A stretch of DNA of 55,840 nucleotides from the NCBI GenBank assembly GCA_023246445.1, contig JAHFIJ010000003.1:1-55840 (forward strand). The letters run 5' to 3'. The translations under genes and the position numbers were made by a program. The notes beneath the pieces were generated by a model. That model saw only the letters and a program-made list of their open reading frames with translations. It had not been told where the DNA came from and made no database searches. Source of the DNA: Candidatus Woesearchaeota archaeon. GTDB taxonomy: Archaea > Nanobdellota > Nanobdellia > SCGC-AAA011-G17 > JACQNH01. Position 1 is the first letter of the stretch. Each line of letters opens with the position of its first letter. Shown piece after piece: positions 8,381-17,584 of this stretch.

Positions 8381-8884
8381 TTAATTGTTTTGTATTGGGG
8401 TTATTTCAACATAGACTTTATCTTCTGTTGCTTTTGTTTCTAATGTGAATGATAAGGAACCTTTAGTTGCAATACATAAAGGGTTTATTGAAGGTTCTAA
8501 ATTTTTAACTAAGAATCTTGTTGCTTTAAATGAGGTTAATGGGAGAAAATAAAGGTTGTAATTAGAGTTTTGGATTAAAGGCTTTAAAGATTGATCTGGC
8601 AATTGCCCTGTTATTGGGGATTTAGATTTAACAAAGCAGGCATAATTTACCTTATTTGAGACCCTAATGGAGCTATCAAATTTAAATTGTTTTTTTGATC
8701 CTGGCTCTAAAGTATAGTAAAAATCTACTTTTTCCCTTAGGCTTTCAACTGCTTTTGCCAGCGCTGCTTCATCCACTGTCTTTGTTAGCTTTTGAATTGC
8801 AGAGAAACCAAATGCTAATATTAAAGCTGCGGCTATAATACCAAAAAGATAAATAAATGGCAATGAAAATAATTGTCCTTTCAT
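8381..8884 (-). CDS. Prepilin-like membrane protein (167 aa), first gene of operon
   Basis: MKGQLFSLPFIYLFGIIAAA starts with a very short KGQ class III-like motif and one membrane helix (about 8-27), then a helical linker and a beta-rich outer domain with two Cys (NYACFV, NPLCIA). The helix start (P-F-x-Y-L-F-G/A-I-I) matches the 330-residue neighbour, showing homology in this segment. It leads the minus-strand operon 8884-6151. Subunit identity unknown. Confidence 0.65.
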   Translation of the reverse strand: MKGQLFSLPFIYLFGIIAAALILAFGFSAIQKLTKTVDEAALAKAVESLREKVDFYYTLEPGSKKQFKFDSSIRVSNKVNYACFVKSKSPITGQLPDQSLKPLIQNSNYNLYFLPLTSFKATRFLVKNLEPSINPLCIATKGSLSFTLETKATEDKVYVEITPIQNN

Positions 8885-9079
8885 AAGTATGGTTTAGATT
8901 AAGAGTTTATATTTATTATGGAAAATCTTTAAAACAAATTAATTTAATACATAGAAATTTCTTTAGTTGTTTTTTAATTCCATAATTTTAACATAGAGTG
9001 AAATTTGATATCAATTTTGAAAGCTAATCTATTTTTAGTAGAAATAAAAGGTATTGTGAAAATAGAAGTTTGGTGGCAT

Positions 9080-9694
9080 TCATTCAAAAGTGCAGATTTC
9101 TTTCATTGTGTAATCTACTTTTTCTTTATTTAAAAATTCAATTAATTTTAACTGGTTTTCTTTTGGGATTATGAGAATATTAGAACTTAACTTACTTCCA
9201 TTAACATCTTTAATTAAACCATGCTCTTTATAGCCTCTTTCTTTTCTTCCATATAAAAACCTAATTAAATGAAGATATTTCTTTTTGTCTTTTGGTAACT
9301 GGAAAATAAACAAAACCTTACGTTCTGCTGATTCAAATTCTATCTTTTTTGAATATAAAAGCAAACCTTCTGAGTAAATACTTGTTTTTAACTGCCATTC
9401 TTTTATATTACCAACCTGAACTGAAATTGGATAAGTAAATTTCAATAACTGCCATTTTTCATAATCTTTAGATCTGTAAAATCTTGATAAGGCTGATTTT
9501 ACAATGTTTTCCACTTCTCTTTCATTTTTACAATCAATAAAAAGGTCTATATCGCTGTCTTTTGTTAAATCCCCCCTGACTGCTGAGCCAAATAGGTGAA
9601 TGCTGTTAATATGGCTGTCAATATTCGGGTCTAAAAAAATAAAGCTTATAGCATTTTGCATATAAGCTATAGATTTTAATGTTTGCTTATTCAA
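9080..9694 (-). CDS. MNT-type nucleotidyltransferase antitoxin
   Basis: IHLFGSAVRGDLTKDSDIDL (about residues 33-52) is the GS-x9-DxD core of minimal nucleotidyltransferases. In HEPN/MNT (type VII) systems the MNT protein AMPylates and silences the HEPN RNase. At 204 residues it is longer than a bare MNT domain (about 100); the extra C-terminal half holds KKYLHLIRFLYGRKERGY and is of unknown role. It overlaps the HEPN gene by 8 bases and is translated after it. Confidence 0.85.
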   Translation of the reverse strand: MNKQTLKSIAYMQNAISFIFLDPNIDSHINSIHLFGSAVRGDLTKDSDIDLFIDCKNEREVENIVKSALSRFYRSKDYEKWQLLKFTYPISVQVGNIKEWQLKTSIYSEGLLLYSKKIEFESAERKVLFIFQLPKDKKKYLHLIRFLYGRKERGYKEHGLIKDVNGSKLSSNILIIPKENQLKLIEFLNKEKVDYTMKEICTFE

Positions 9695-10118
9695 TTTCTT
9701 TACCTATTTCCTTAAGTTTATTTTTTATAATTAAATATAATTTTTGAAAAGAAGATAAAACTGCTTCCGTAACCTCTTTAACTGACTTCCCATAGATTAA
9801 TTTGTTCCTTTGATCTTCTATCGAATACATTAAGTTTAAGATTTCCTCTTTATCCGGGAAGTTAACTCCTAATTTTCTTTCTGCTAAAGGTGCAATCTTT
9901 TGTCCGGGTAATGGGGGTTTGAACCAGTCATGTTTTATCATTGTGCCTGTTGAAATCTTTCCTAAAGTATGGAGGTATAACTCCAGAAGGGAGATAGAAC
10001 ATGCAGAAGTATGCAAACCAATAGTTGCAGGTCTTTTTTCTATCCCTATTGTTATAGCATCTTCTATTTCCTGTAAATGTTCTTTTATATGCTCTTTGTG
10101 AATTTGTATCGAAACCAT
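9687..10118 (-). CDS. HEPN-like partner of the MNT protein
   Basis: This 143-residue all-helical protein has RNKLIYG near residue 115, at the place of the HEPN RNase motif (R-x4-6-H). A Tyr stands where His is expected, so catalysis by the usual RNase mechanism is doubtful. Gene order HEPN then MNT with overlap is standard for the module. The pair sits between the prepilin-like operon and the Cys-rich giant and may have inserted into a once continuous locus. Confidence 0.7.
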   Translation of the reverse strand: MVSIQIHKEHIKEHLQEIEDAITIGIEKRPATIGLHTSACSISLLELYLHTLGKISTGTMIKHDWFKPPLPGQKIAPLAERKLGVNFPDKEEILNLMYSIEDQRNKLIYGKSVKEVTEAVLSSFQKLYLIIKNKLKEIGKEIE

Positions 10119-10127
10119 ATTAGGAAT

Positions 10128-10169
10128 AAAAGTTCCAAGTATTTATAAATATTTCGGTAGAAAAGTTCC
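10128..10169 (-). promoter_or_regulatory. Promoter of the HEPN/MNT operon with flanking direct repeats
   Basis: AAAAGTTCC occurs at 10128-10136 and 10161-10169, 33 bp apart, on either side of the TATA-like TATTTATAAATA (about 10140-10151). The upstream pair GGAA..TTCC is also inverted. This fits binding of a repressor across the promoter, perhaps the module's own product. Confidence 0.45.
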
Positions 10170-10230
10170 TAGTTAGATTAAAGAGCTTCCATCTCCACAA
10201 GCTTAAATTCGGACAGTTCTGTTAATGAGA

Positions 10231-10261
10231 CTAATCATAATTAGGACTAATCCAGATTAGT
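10231..10261. promoter_or_regulatory. Two adjacent palindromes
   Basis: CTAAT-CATA-ATTAG (10231-10244) is followed by ACTAATC-CA-GATTAGT (10246-10261). Both share the CTAAT half-site. They lie downstream of the Cys-rich giant and upstream of the HEPN promoter. They could be a protein-binding array or tandem terminator hairpins; no T-run follows on the minus strand. Confidence 0.4.
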
Positions 10262-10294
10262 ATCTAAAAGTTTCTATTTTACCGAATGTTGAGT

Positions 10295-13200
10295 TTAGGC
10301 TGCAATCTTGAATTTAGCTATATTACTGAAGGTGTCTTTGCAGATAATAAATAAGGAAGAAGAGTCCATAGAAGTCTGATGATTTAGATTGTTTTTTAAC
10401 ATTTTAACCCCTTCTCCAAATGTGAAATCTACTGTTGAAGATTCACAGTCTGCATCTTCATCTATTCCAATTGTTAGTATATTTCCCTGCTTAAATATTG
10501 AGGTTAATTGTGAAGGAACTGTATCTACCTGTATTGAGAATTTGGATTGTAAGTCTATTAAATTACCAGCTGCGTCTAAACATTTAATGAAGAAGGTATA
10601 ATCTCCTTTAGGCAATATTAAATTTTGAGTGTGTTCTGTTGAATCTGTGTTCAGAAATAAAGCCATATCTGTTACTGGAACATTCTTGTCTGAGAATGCG
10701 CATTTGGCTTTTCCATTTTCTGCGCCTTCATCAGTTCTTACTTTTAATGTGATGTTTGAGGTAAATAGAGTTATATTTGCTAATGGAGATATCAAGGTTG
10801 CCTTTAATTGCCTGGCTACTCTTAAGCTGAAAGGGAATGATTCTTCATTTGTATTTCTCTTATCTTCTGGAGCTGAAGGCTGATCTTTGCATCTGAAAAA
10901 GAATTTATTTTCTCCTAAAGCCAAATTATTTAATTTTGTTTTACATTCATATAATCCCTGGAATAATGGTATTCTTGATGCTGAAGACGTAACACAAGTG
11001 AAATTATTCTGCATATTTTTGAAATCTATATCAAATTTATCCCATTTACATTCTGATGGTTCATTTAGGAATATAGATAAATCAGTTTCTGTAGTATTAA
11101 ATTGTAAAAAGGAATTGTCCTGTATTGACGTTACTTCCAAAGAAGGCGCTGTTAAATCAGGGCCTTTTTCTATATTAAATTTAATGAAATAGTCTCTTTG
11201 ATTTGAGTTTCCTTTTGCATCTGTGCATCTAGTAAATAATTCAAATCTTCCGCCGTTTGTTACTTTAATTAATTCCGCTGATGTAACTTCCTGCGGCAAG
11301 GAGAATAACATTGTATGATTAGTTTTAAATGAGGGAGAGCCGAAAAAATTTGGAGGCATGGTTTCAAATTTAACTGAATGATTTAATGATACTTTACATT
11401 GTGAAGGCTCGTTTGTTGTTATTCCTATTGAAATTGCCTGGAATGGTTTGAATTGTGGTGTAATTGTGAAGCCTTCTCCTTTTTGCTCTTGAACTTTAAA
11501 TCCTGATGGCAAAGAGTTTTCATCTGGTGTTATAATTGGAGAGGTAACGTCATTTGGATGTATATCTACACATTTTTCTTCTGTTGTTCCCTGATTTACT
11601 AACTGACAAGATTGACCCAAAGATTTGCATCTGTATTCTGAACAAACTTTTCCTGGCTGGTTGCATTTATCACAGTCTGAGTTTGAAATTATTGGAGGAG
11701 CAACCCAAGGCCTGCATTCTGCTACTAAATTATCTGTTTTTTGTTTTTTTAACATCATATCTATCGCTTGGTAGATTGTGTATGCCCACATTACTGTGTT
11801 TATGACCTGGAAAACGGTTATTCCTGTTGTGCCTTTAACCTCTACTATTGCGTCTTTTGCCGATAATATTTTTTCTTCAATTTTGCCTTTGCCTGGATTT
11901 TCTAGAACGAACGCATAATCATTATTTGACATTTTGTATATAAAACCTTTTTGATTGTTAACTAAAAAAGTTCTACTCTGTTTTATTTCCCCGGTTAAAC
12001 TAGAAAATTTAATTTTACTTAAATGCCCTGCACCTGCCAAAGTCCCGCCAGTATTTGGAAATAATGCTTGAATCCCTTTACCTAATAAAGTCCCACCCAA
12101 TGGAGAAGCACCTGCAAATGAACCTGCTGTTGTAAAGTATTTTGTATAAACTCCTGCTGCTGCAATAAATGTTAATGGAACTGCTAATCTTTTCATTAAA
12201 TCTGTAAATTCATATCTGCTGTCTTTTGTTTTGGAAGATTTTGAAAATGTTGTGAAATCTGATAAGTCTGCCAACTCCAAAGCAAATTTATTTGAGTTTT
12301 CTGAAAAGCCTTCAAATGTTGCTTTCCCTTCTATATTAAAATATGCACCACAATCGCCTATTGCCTTGCATACATTATTAGAGCCAACAATCCACTCTCT
12401 TGTTAAACAGTTGCAATTTTCCAGGCATTCATAACCGCCTGTGCCAAATACTCTGTCTATTCCACCCTTCTCATATTTAACAGAACATTTTTGCGTTGCC
12501 TGAGCGCATAAAGTTAAGCCTGCTGTCTGTGTAGTTGTTGCCTGATTAAATGCTGCCTGCGGATTTAAAGGTGATGCTAATGATGTAGAAGAACCTGCAG
12601 GGGTATTTTCAGCTAGGCCTGCTTCCCAGAATCTAATACCCGGGGAAATATGCGGAACACAAAAACCGCCGCCATCTTCCGGAGAAACTCTTAAGTCAGA
12701 TACGCCAAATGGAGCCCAGAAACAATCTCTTAATGCTAAATTATCACAGGCTTTTTTTCTACAGCATGCTATCTCTCTTTGCTTTTTTATAGCATCGCAG
12801 TCACCATCTTTACAGCCAGATATTTGAAATTTTGCAAAGTCACAGTCTGCACCACAACCACCAATTTGAATTTGATTTGCTGCATTGCAGGTTTCCCACC
12901 TATTATCACGACAAGCTGCTTCTATATATTTTCCTGAACCAGTTAAAAATAATGTCTGAAAATTATCAAAGGGTGGCTCTCCGGAATTACCCTGAACGCA
13001 AATTTCTTCACGAAAGTCTGCACATTCATCTGTAATTTCCTGGCCATCTATACAAATTTTTCTTAAATGCCTTGAGCCTACTAAATCTCTTCCAAAGCCT
13101 ACAGGACCATCATAATTACACCATGATTCGCCTGCTTTTTTCGGGCCGCCTGAAGCAGGAGATGTGGGAGATTTGAAAACATCCTGGGCTGAACAAGCAA

Positions 13201-14203
13201 TTGATTTACAAGTGAATTTTCCAAATGTAGGGGATTTATCACGAGAAGCTTCTTTGCATAGAGTTGATTTAGCAAAATCACAATTGCCACAATTAGAATC
13301 TTCCGGATTTGATAAAGAGCAGGATTGTTCTTTACTTAAAATAAAGCCATTATTAAATGAAGCTCTTTTATCTGAAGAATAAATATTTTCAGGATTGCCG
13401 CAGGAATCCAACCAATAAACTTCATCCTTATCTGATAAACAGCCTGTTGTTTTCTGCCTTGCACAGGTAGTTCCTAATACAGGATTAGAGCATAAAAAAT
13501 CCTTGTGAAATCCAACTGTAGATTTATTTACACCTGATAATGGAGAATCTGTTGTAGTAATCTCAACACCACATGATTCTCTTGTTGTAAAAACACAGGT
13601 ATTATCCGGCTTAACACAAGCACCTCTGTCTAAGGAGCGGCATTGATTTATACAAGCTAATTCTGTATTAATATTAGATAAAAATGTTGAATTAACATCT
13701 GCAAAATTTGAAGTTTCTCTTTTACATCTTGTTTGTGTAACAAAAGAACATTCATTTGATAAAACGCAGCATCCTTTAGTGCAAGGGAGAATGTTACAGT
13801 CTGCACCTTCTTTCCATGTTGAATTGGATTGAGATTCACATAGGCTTCTTGGTGTATTCTTAAAGCAATTGCCGGAGTTTTCATTAAAACAACATCCAGT
13901 CTTGCAAAAGCTGGTTTGATCACATGAAGTTGGAGCTGATAAAAATGAAGAGTCACATTCTGAAGCATTTGTGAAAACACATGATGAGCCTGTTTTGGTT
14001 TTTTGACAGCAGGATTTTTGATCTCCTGAGATAACGGTTTGTGCAGATACTGGAGAAGAGAATAAATCAATAGTTAAGAATGGTGTAAATAACAAGATTA
14101 AGATTTCAAATATAGCATAAAATTTTTTTTTAGGACAACCCTTTTTAATAAACATTAATGAAATAAAATTTCTTATTACTTCAAACGATCCAAGATATGT
14201 CAT
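10295..14203 (-). CDS. Giant Cys-rich secreted surface protein (1302 aa)
   Basis: An N-terminal hydrophobic stretch ending near SSPVSAQ (about residue 55) is a signal peptide. Residues about 60-330 carry dense Cys motifs, several with CC pairs (SCCQKTKTGSSC, TGCCFNENSGNC, KGCCVLSNEC). A conserved block GRDLVGSRHLRKICIDGQEI follows near 375-395. Residues about 660-820 hold membrane-compatible helices, then ECRPWVAPP and CDKCNQPGKVCSEYRC. The C-terminal 400 residues contain several beta-sandwich-like repeats, each with FF-R/K-C-x-D. It starts just after the upstream prepilin-like gene (TAAAATG). A paralogue is at 19725-22940. Family unnamed to me; role in adhesion or host contact is inference. 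Confidence 0.8.
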   Translation of the reverse strand: MTYLGSFEVIRNFISLMFIKKGCPKKKFYAIFEILILLFTPFLTIDLFSSPVSAQTVISGDQKSCCQKTKTGSSCVFTNASECDSSFLSAPTSCDQTSFCKTGCCFNENSGNCFKNTPRSLCESQSNSTWKEGADCNILPCTKGCCVLSNECSFVTQTRCKRETSNFADVNSTFLSNINTELACINQCRSLDRGACVKPDNTCVFTTRESCGVEITTTDSPLSGVNKSTVGFHKDFLCSNPVLGTTCARQKTTGCLSDKDEVYWLDSCGNPENIYSSDKRASFNNGFILSKEQSCSLSNPEDSNCGNCDFAKSTLCKEASRDKSPTFGKFTCKSIACSAQDVFKSPTSPASGGPKKAGESWCNYDGPVGFGRDLVGSRHLRKICIDGQEITDECADFREEICVQGNSGEPPFDNFQTLFLTGSGKYIEAACRDNRWETCNAANQIQIGGCGADCDFAKFQISGCKDGDCDAIKKQREIACCRKKACDNLALRDCFWAPFGVSDLRVSPEDGGGFCVPHISPGIRFWEAGLAENTPAGSSTSLASPLNPQAAFNQATTTQTAGLTLCAQATQKCSVKYEKGGIDRVFGTGGYECLENCNCLTREWIVGSNNVCKAIGDCGAYFNIEGKATFEGFSENSNKFALELADLSDFTTFSKSSKTKDSRYEFTDLMKRLAVPLTFIAAAGVYTKYFTTAGSFAGASPLGGTLLGKGIQALFPNTGGTLAGAGHLSKIKFSSLTGEIKQSRTFLVNNQKGFIYKMSNNDYAFVLENPGKGKIEEKILSAKDAIVEVKGTTGITVFQVINTVMWAYTIYQAIDMMLKKQKTDNLVAECRPWVAPPIISNSDCDKCNQPGKVCSEYRCKSLGQSCQLVNQGTTEEKCVDIHPNDVTSPIITPDENSLPSGFKVQEQKGEGFTITPQFKPFQAISIGITTNEPSQCKVSLNHSVKFETMPPNFFGSPSFKTNHTMLFSLPQEVTSAELIKVTNGGRFELFTRCTDAKGNSNQRDYFIKFNIEKGPDLTAPSLEVTSIQDNSFLQFNTTETDLSIFLNEPSECKWDKFDIDFKNMQNNFTCVTSSASRIPLFQGLYECKTKLNNLALGENKFFFRCKDQPSAPEDKRNTNEESFPFSLRVARQLKATLISPLANITLFTSNITLKVRTDEGAENGKAKCAFSDKNVPVTDMALFLNTDSTEHTQNLILPKGDYTFFIKCLDAAGNLIDLQSKFSIQVDTVPSQLTSIFKQGNILTIGIDEDADCESSTVDFTFGEGVKMLKNNLNHQTSMDSSSLFIICKDTFSNIAKFKIAA

Positions 14204-14204
14204 T

Positions 14205-14981
14205 TTAACCGGGTTCTCCCTGGATAAAGAATTGGAATCTAAATGGATTATTATTTGTTTTTAAGATGTATAATTTATCCGGATAAGGTTTTTTAAGCTC
14301 AATTAAAATTTTACCTTTATGCGTTATCATATACAATAATTGCTCGAAATTACCAAACTCTGCTTCTGTATCTATAACCTGGTTTACAGCAACATCATAT
14401 AAAGAGCCTAAAGGATAATCCAAGGCTGTGGAAAAGTCCTGAACTGTTAATTGTGCACCTGATCTTGATGTTAATACAACAGGATAATTTACTTTTACCA
14501 AAACCTTGTCTTTTTCTATATTAACATCTGTTTTTAATTTTTTAGGAGTTTGTATTGAAAACCCACTGCTAAAGCCTTTACAACTTTGGACATTAACACA
14601 AGACTGCAAAGCGAAATCCAAAGCGTTTTCTAATTGCTTTTCCATTTCTTCTTTTGTCAGCATCCTATTAATACATTCATCCCTTCCAGGAATATTGTAG
14701 CATAAAACTGAAACTCTAGAGCCATTAAATAATCTGAAAGTATCTGGCGGGGTATTTAAGTAACCGCCTTGCTTTCCTATTAAATTAATATAATCCGGAG
14801 CAACTCTTCCAATACAATCGGTAATAATTTTTTGAGGGCAATCTGTTTCTTTCTGCAAATCTTCTATTTTTGGTGGAGTAATGAAAGAGGATCTTAGATA
14901 GAAGGCTATAGATAACAGAATCAATATAATTATCCCTACTGTAATTAATAGGGTAGCTTGACCCCTTTTTTTTAATATCAT
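14205..14981 (-). CDS. Prepilin-like protein upstream of the Cys-rich giant (258 aa)
   Basis: KKRGQATLLITVGIIILILL is a class III signal peptide with cleavage expected after RG, followed by a membrane helix to about residue 28. The outer domain has paired Cys (TDCPQKIITDC, SVLCYN, GRDECINR, QSCVNVQSC) and an amphipathic helical segment. It is translationally linked to the 1302-residue protein, so the two probably work together: the single helix could anchor or assemble the giant. Confidence 0.7.
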   Translation of the reverse strand: MILKKRGQATLLITVGIIILILLSIAFYLRSSFITPPKIEDLQKETDCPQKIITDCIGRVAPDYINLIGKQGGYLNTPPDTFRLFNGSRVSVLCYNIPGRDECINRMLTKEEMEKQLENALDFALQSCVNVQSCKGFSSGFSIQTPKKLKTDVNIEKDKVLVKVNYPVVLTSRSGAQLTVQDFSTALDYPLGSLYDVAVNQVIDTEAEFGNFEQLLYMITHKGKILIELKKPYPDKLYILKTNNNPFRFQFFIQGEPG

Positions 14982-15117
14982 AGATAAATCTTTATAAAGT
15001 AAATATATAAATATTACTGTTTGATTTTAGATATAGTATAACCCTCTGTTATATGAAATTTAATTTTCAAATCCTAGAATGATAAGTAATATAAAGAACT
15101 CCGCCTTAAACAATAAT

Positions 15118-15555
15118 ATGAATGACGAACGCTTCATGAAATTAGCAATTGAACAAGCTAAAAACGCACCTTTTCCGTTTGGTTGTGTTTTAGTTAAAGA
15201 CAAGCAGATTATTTCTAGTGGAAAATCAGGTAAAACCAATAATTTTGACCCCACAGCTCATGCAGAAATTAATGCGATAAGAGATGCGTGTAAATCACTA
15301 CATTCCAAAGATTTAAATGGGGTTACTTTATATTCTACTTGTGAGCCTTGCCCTATGTGTTTTTCTGCTTCATGGTGGGCAAATATTAGTAGAATCGTCT
15401 TTGGAATTTCATTAAAAGAATCTTCAAAATTATTTGGTAAAGAAATGCTTGTTAGCACTAAATATCTTAATAGAAAAGGTGCTAATAAAATTGAAATAAA
15501 AGGCGGGGTTCTAAAAGAGGAAATCTTTAAACTATATGACAGATTTGAAAATTAA
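15118..15555 (+). CDS. Nucleoside/base deaminase (CDA fold)
   Basis: HAEINAIRDAC and STCEPCPMCFSASWWANI are the zinc ligands and catalytic Glu of the deaminase fold (HAE ... PCxxC), arranged as in guanine deaminase and TadA-type enzymes. The order NN..P(T)AHAE and the FGISLKES segment favour a guanine/nucleoside deaminase. I chose ATG 15118 (MNDERFMKLAIEQAK, 145 residues), the usual family start; the frame opens at 15079. It stands alone with no operon partner. Substrate not settled. Confidence 0.85.
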   Translation: MNDERFMKLAIEQAKNAPFPFGCVLVKDKQIISSGKSGKTNNFDPTAHAEINAIRDACKSLHSKDLNGVTLYSTCEPCPMCFSASWWANISRIVFGISLKESSKLFGKEMLVSTKYLNRKGANKIEIKGGVLKEEIFKLYDRFEN

Positions 15556-15840
15556 ATTTCTCCGCTTTTTTTCTTCTGAAAAAAATACTCGACCCAATTG
15601 CATTCTCACTTCGTTCGGGTCGCTTAACACGTGATTTAGCGGTTCCGTCCTTGCAGTCCTTCAACCCAAATTTCCTTTATTGAAACTTCGTTAAATCCTA
15701 AAGTTAGGCGACATATTACTCGGTGGGCTCGAAAACGATTACGAATATTTTTCTTTCAGAAAAATTATGGTGTCGGCTCGAAGTCGCTTACGTGACAGAT
15801 AGCTGAAAACCTGCGGATTTTTAGATTAGTAGACCGAAAA
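15556..15840. other. Gene-free stretch
   Basis: About 285 bases without a convincing gene. The base composition is richer in CG dinucleotides than in the coding neighbours (TTCGTTCGGGTCG, CTCGGTGGGCTCG), resembling the spacers at 25440-25630, 26780-26920 and 45421-45540. ATATTACTCGG here also occurs, inverted, at about 26822-26835. No stable long hairpin or tRNA-like fold was found. Confidence 0.4.
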
Positions 15841-15842
15841 GC

Positions 15843-15884
15843 TTAAATACTAAAGTGAATAACATTATTCATTAAGTGAATAAC
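15843..15884 (+). promoter_or_regulatory. Operator: palindrome plus extra half-site
   Basis: TGAATAA-CA-TTATTCA (15856-15871) is a perfect palindrome, and the 11-mer AAGTGAATAAC is repeated at 15853-15863 and 15874-15884, exactly 21 bp apart. A TATA-like TTAAATAC lies at 15843-15850, so the repeats cover the start-site region. The downstream protein has its own winged helix, so autoregulation is likely. Confidence 0.65.
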
Positions 15885-15888
15885 TAAA

Positions 15889-16509
15889 ATGAGACAAAAA
15901 ACATTATTAAAGATTATAGAACTGATGAGAACTAAACTAGACAAGGGGCTAACTATACTGGAAATTTCTAAAAAACTGAAAATTGGCTACCGACCAGCAC
16001 ATATGCATATTACCAACATGGAAAAAGAAGGGATAATAAAAATTGAAAAAGTTGGAAGTGCTAAGCAATGTTCTCTCAATTTGGGAAATGCAAATACAAG
16101 ACATCTTTTAGAAGAAGTAGATATATCAAGAAAGGAAGAGCTATATCAAAAGAACCCTAAGTTAAAAATTATAGACAAACTAATCTCAAAATTAACGGAA
16201 AAGTTCATCTCTGAAATTCATTCTATTGTTTTGTTCGGAAGTTATGCCAAAGGAACAGCAACAAACCAATCGGATATTGATATCTTGTTTATAGTAGGCA
16301 ATATTGGAGATAAAAATTTAAGAGAAGAGATAGAAAGAGAGAGTGCAAGTTATCAATATTCTCATAATATAAAAATAAGCCCCCTAATCACAAATATTAT
16401 GGAATTTCAAAAAATGCTAAAGGCGAAAGAATTAAATGTTGGAAAAGAAACAAGAGAATATGGAATATCTTTGTATGGACATGAAATATTTTGGAGGATT
16501 ATGGTATGA
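15889..16509 (+). CDS. Winged-helix/MNT fusion antitoxin
   Basis: Residues about 1-70 form a winged helix (GLTILEISKKLKIGYRPAHM as helix-turn-helix; a wing around KIEKVGSAKQC). Residues about 100-200 hold an MNT domain with IVLFGSYAKGTATNQSDIDI (GS-x9-DxD). So one protein should both bind DNA and modify the HEPN partner. It overlaps the HEPN start (ATG inside GTATGA). It is preceded by a palindrome with an added half-site. It has the same architecture as the protein at 42767-43342. Confidence 0.85.
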   Translation: MRQKTLLKIIELMRTKLDKGLTILEISKKLKIGYRPAHMHITNMEKEGIIKIEKVGSAKQCSLNLGNANTRHLLEEVDISRKEELYQKNPKLKIIDKLISKLTEKFISEIHSIVLFGSYAKGTATNQSDIDILFIVGNIGDKNLREEIERESASYQYSHNIKISPLITNIMEFQKMLKAKELNVGKETREYGISLYGHEIFWRIMV

Positions 16510-17063
16510 AAAATAGAGGTGAAGTTTTAAGGAAGAAGATTGATAGATATTTGAGAAAAGAACAGCTTTTTCAAGATGAAGAACATAAAAAACTGGAAAA
16601 AGCTTTTTTAACAAAATCAAGAAAGAACTTTACTGTTGCTAATCTCATCTTTAAAATATCTGAACAAGAAGGCATAAGAAAATTACTTTCTCTTGCTTCT
16701 GATTTTGAAATGTATGACTGGGTGATTATCGTCTCTTATTATGCAATGTATACTTCTGCTTTATCTGCATTAGCGAAACTTGGATTTAAGTCAAAAAGCC
16801 ATGCAGCAACAATAACTGTTCTTGAGCATCATTATGTAAATGGGAGTAAAGATAATGGTAAATCTTTGGAACAAAAAGATATTCATAAATTGGTAAAAGC
16901 TTATGCTATAAGTGAACAACTTATAACAAAGTTAATTCAAACCAAAACAAAAAGAGAAACTGCTCAATATGATGCAACCCCCTCAATTACGAAAGAAAAT
17001 GCAAAAACAGCTTTACATGATTCAGAAGAATTTATTACAAAGATTGAAGAGATCTTGACTTAG
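16506..17063 (+). CDS. HEPN-domain protein (toxin partner)
   Basis: All-helical protein of 185 residues. I take ATG 16506 because GGAGG lies 8 bases upstream and it overlaps the TGA of the MNT gene. The segment DWVIIVSYYAMYTSALSAL is the classic second helix of HEPN domains linked to nucleotidyltransferases, and KRETAQYD near residue 150 sits at the place of the late basic motif. No R-x4-H is present, which is common in this HEPN branch. It probably forms a toxin/partner complex with the fused winged-helix MNT protein. Confidence 0.8.
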   Translation: MKNRGEVLRKKIDRYLRKEQLFQDEEHKKLEKAFLTKSRKNFTVANLIFKISEQEGIRKLLSLASDFEMYDWVIIVSYYAMYTSALSALAKLGFKSKSHAATITVLEHHYVNGSKDNGKSLEQKDIHKLVKAYAISEQLITKLIQTKTKRETAQYDATPSITKENAKTALHDSEEFITKIEEILT

Positions 17064-17527
17064 GTAGTGGCCTCTTTCCACAGTAACTCGAAATAATTTC
17101 TATAAGAATCTGCCACTTCCTTGCTTATGATTAAAGTAGCAATTGGAGTTTCGCTCCAAACAATAATCGCGGTTTTATCATCATAAATAAAAGTGGTTGT
17201 AGGAGAAGAAAACTCATCTTTAAAATATCTGAATTTTGTAAAAGCAATTTTTACTTGTTCTGTATTCTTTGAACTTTTAGATAAAATTACTCTTGCATCA
17301 ATCTTTAATTCTTTTTTCTGCTTTTGGAATATCTCAAAATCATGTTTCATTATCTCTAAAAATCTCCCTGATGAGCCAAAAGCAACATATTCTTTATAGT
17401 TCAGAATATCTTGGAGTATTGATTTTATACCTTTTCTGCCTCTAAATATATCAGATTCTTCCTTTTCTTTTGATTCTTTAAACACAGAATTTAATTCAGG
17501 CAGAATTTCTTGCTTATTTTCATATTT
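17060..17527 (-). pseudogene. TrmB-family regulator, C-terminal fragment
   Basis: The open frame runs from a stop at 17528-17530 and holds EILPELNSVFKESKEKEESD, DIFRGRKGIKSILQDIL and a final NYFELLWKEA. This is the order of the C-terminal effector region of TrmB-like regulators. The N-terminal winged helix that normally precedes it is absent, and only a GTG at 17485 could start it. It converges on the HEPN gene with a 4-base overlap. Most likely it is a relic. Confidence 0.65.
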
Positions 17528-17584
17528 TCAGTTAAGCAAGAACCTTTTCTTAATCGAGATGTTATGTCTAATTCAGAATTCGGC

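Noticed and set aside
15556-15840. Integron attC or tRNA-like sequence
   Set aside because: No core sites, no cloverleaf and no long hairpin could be built.
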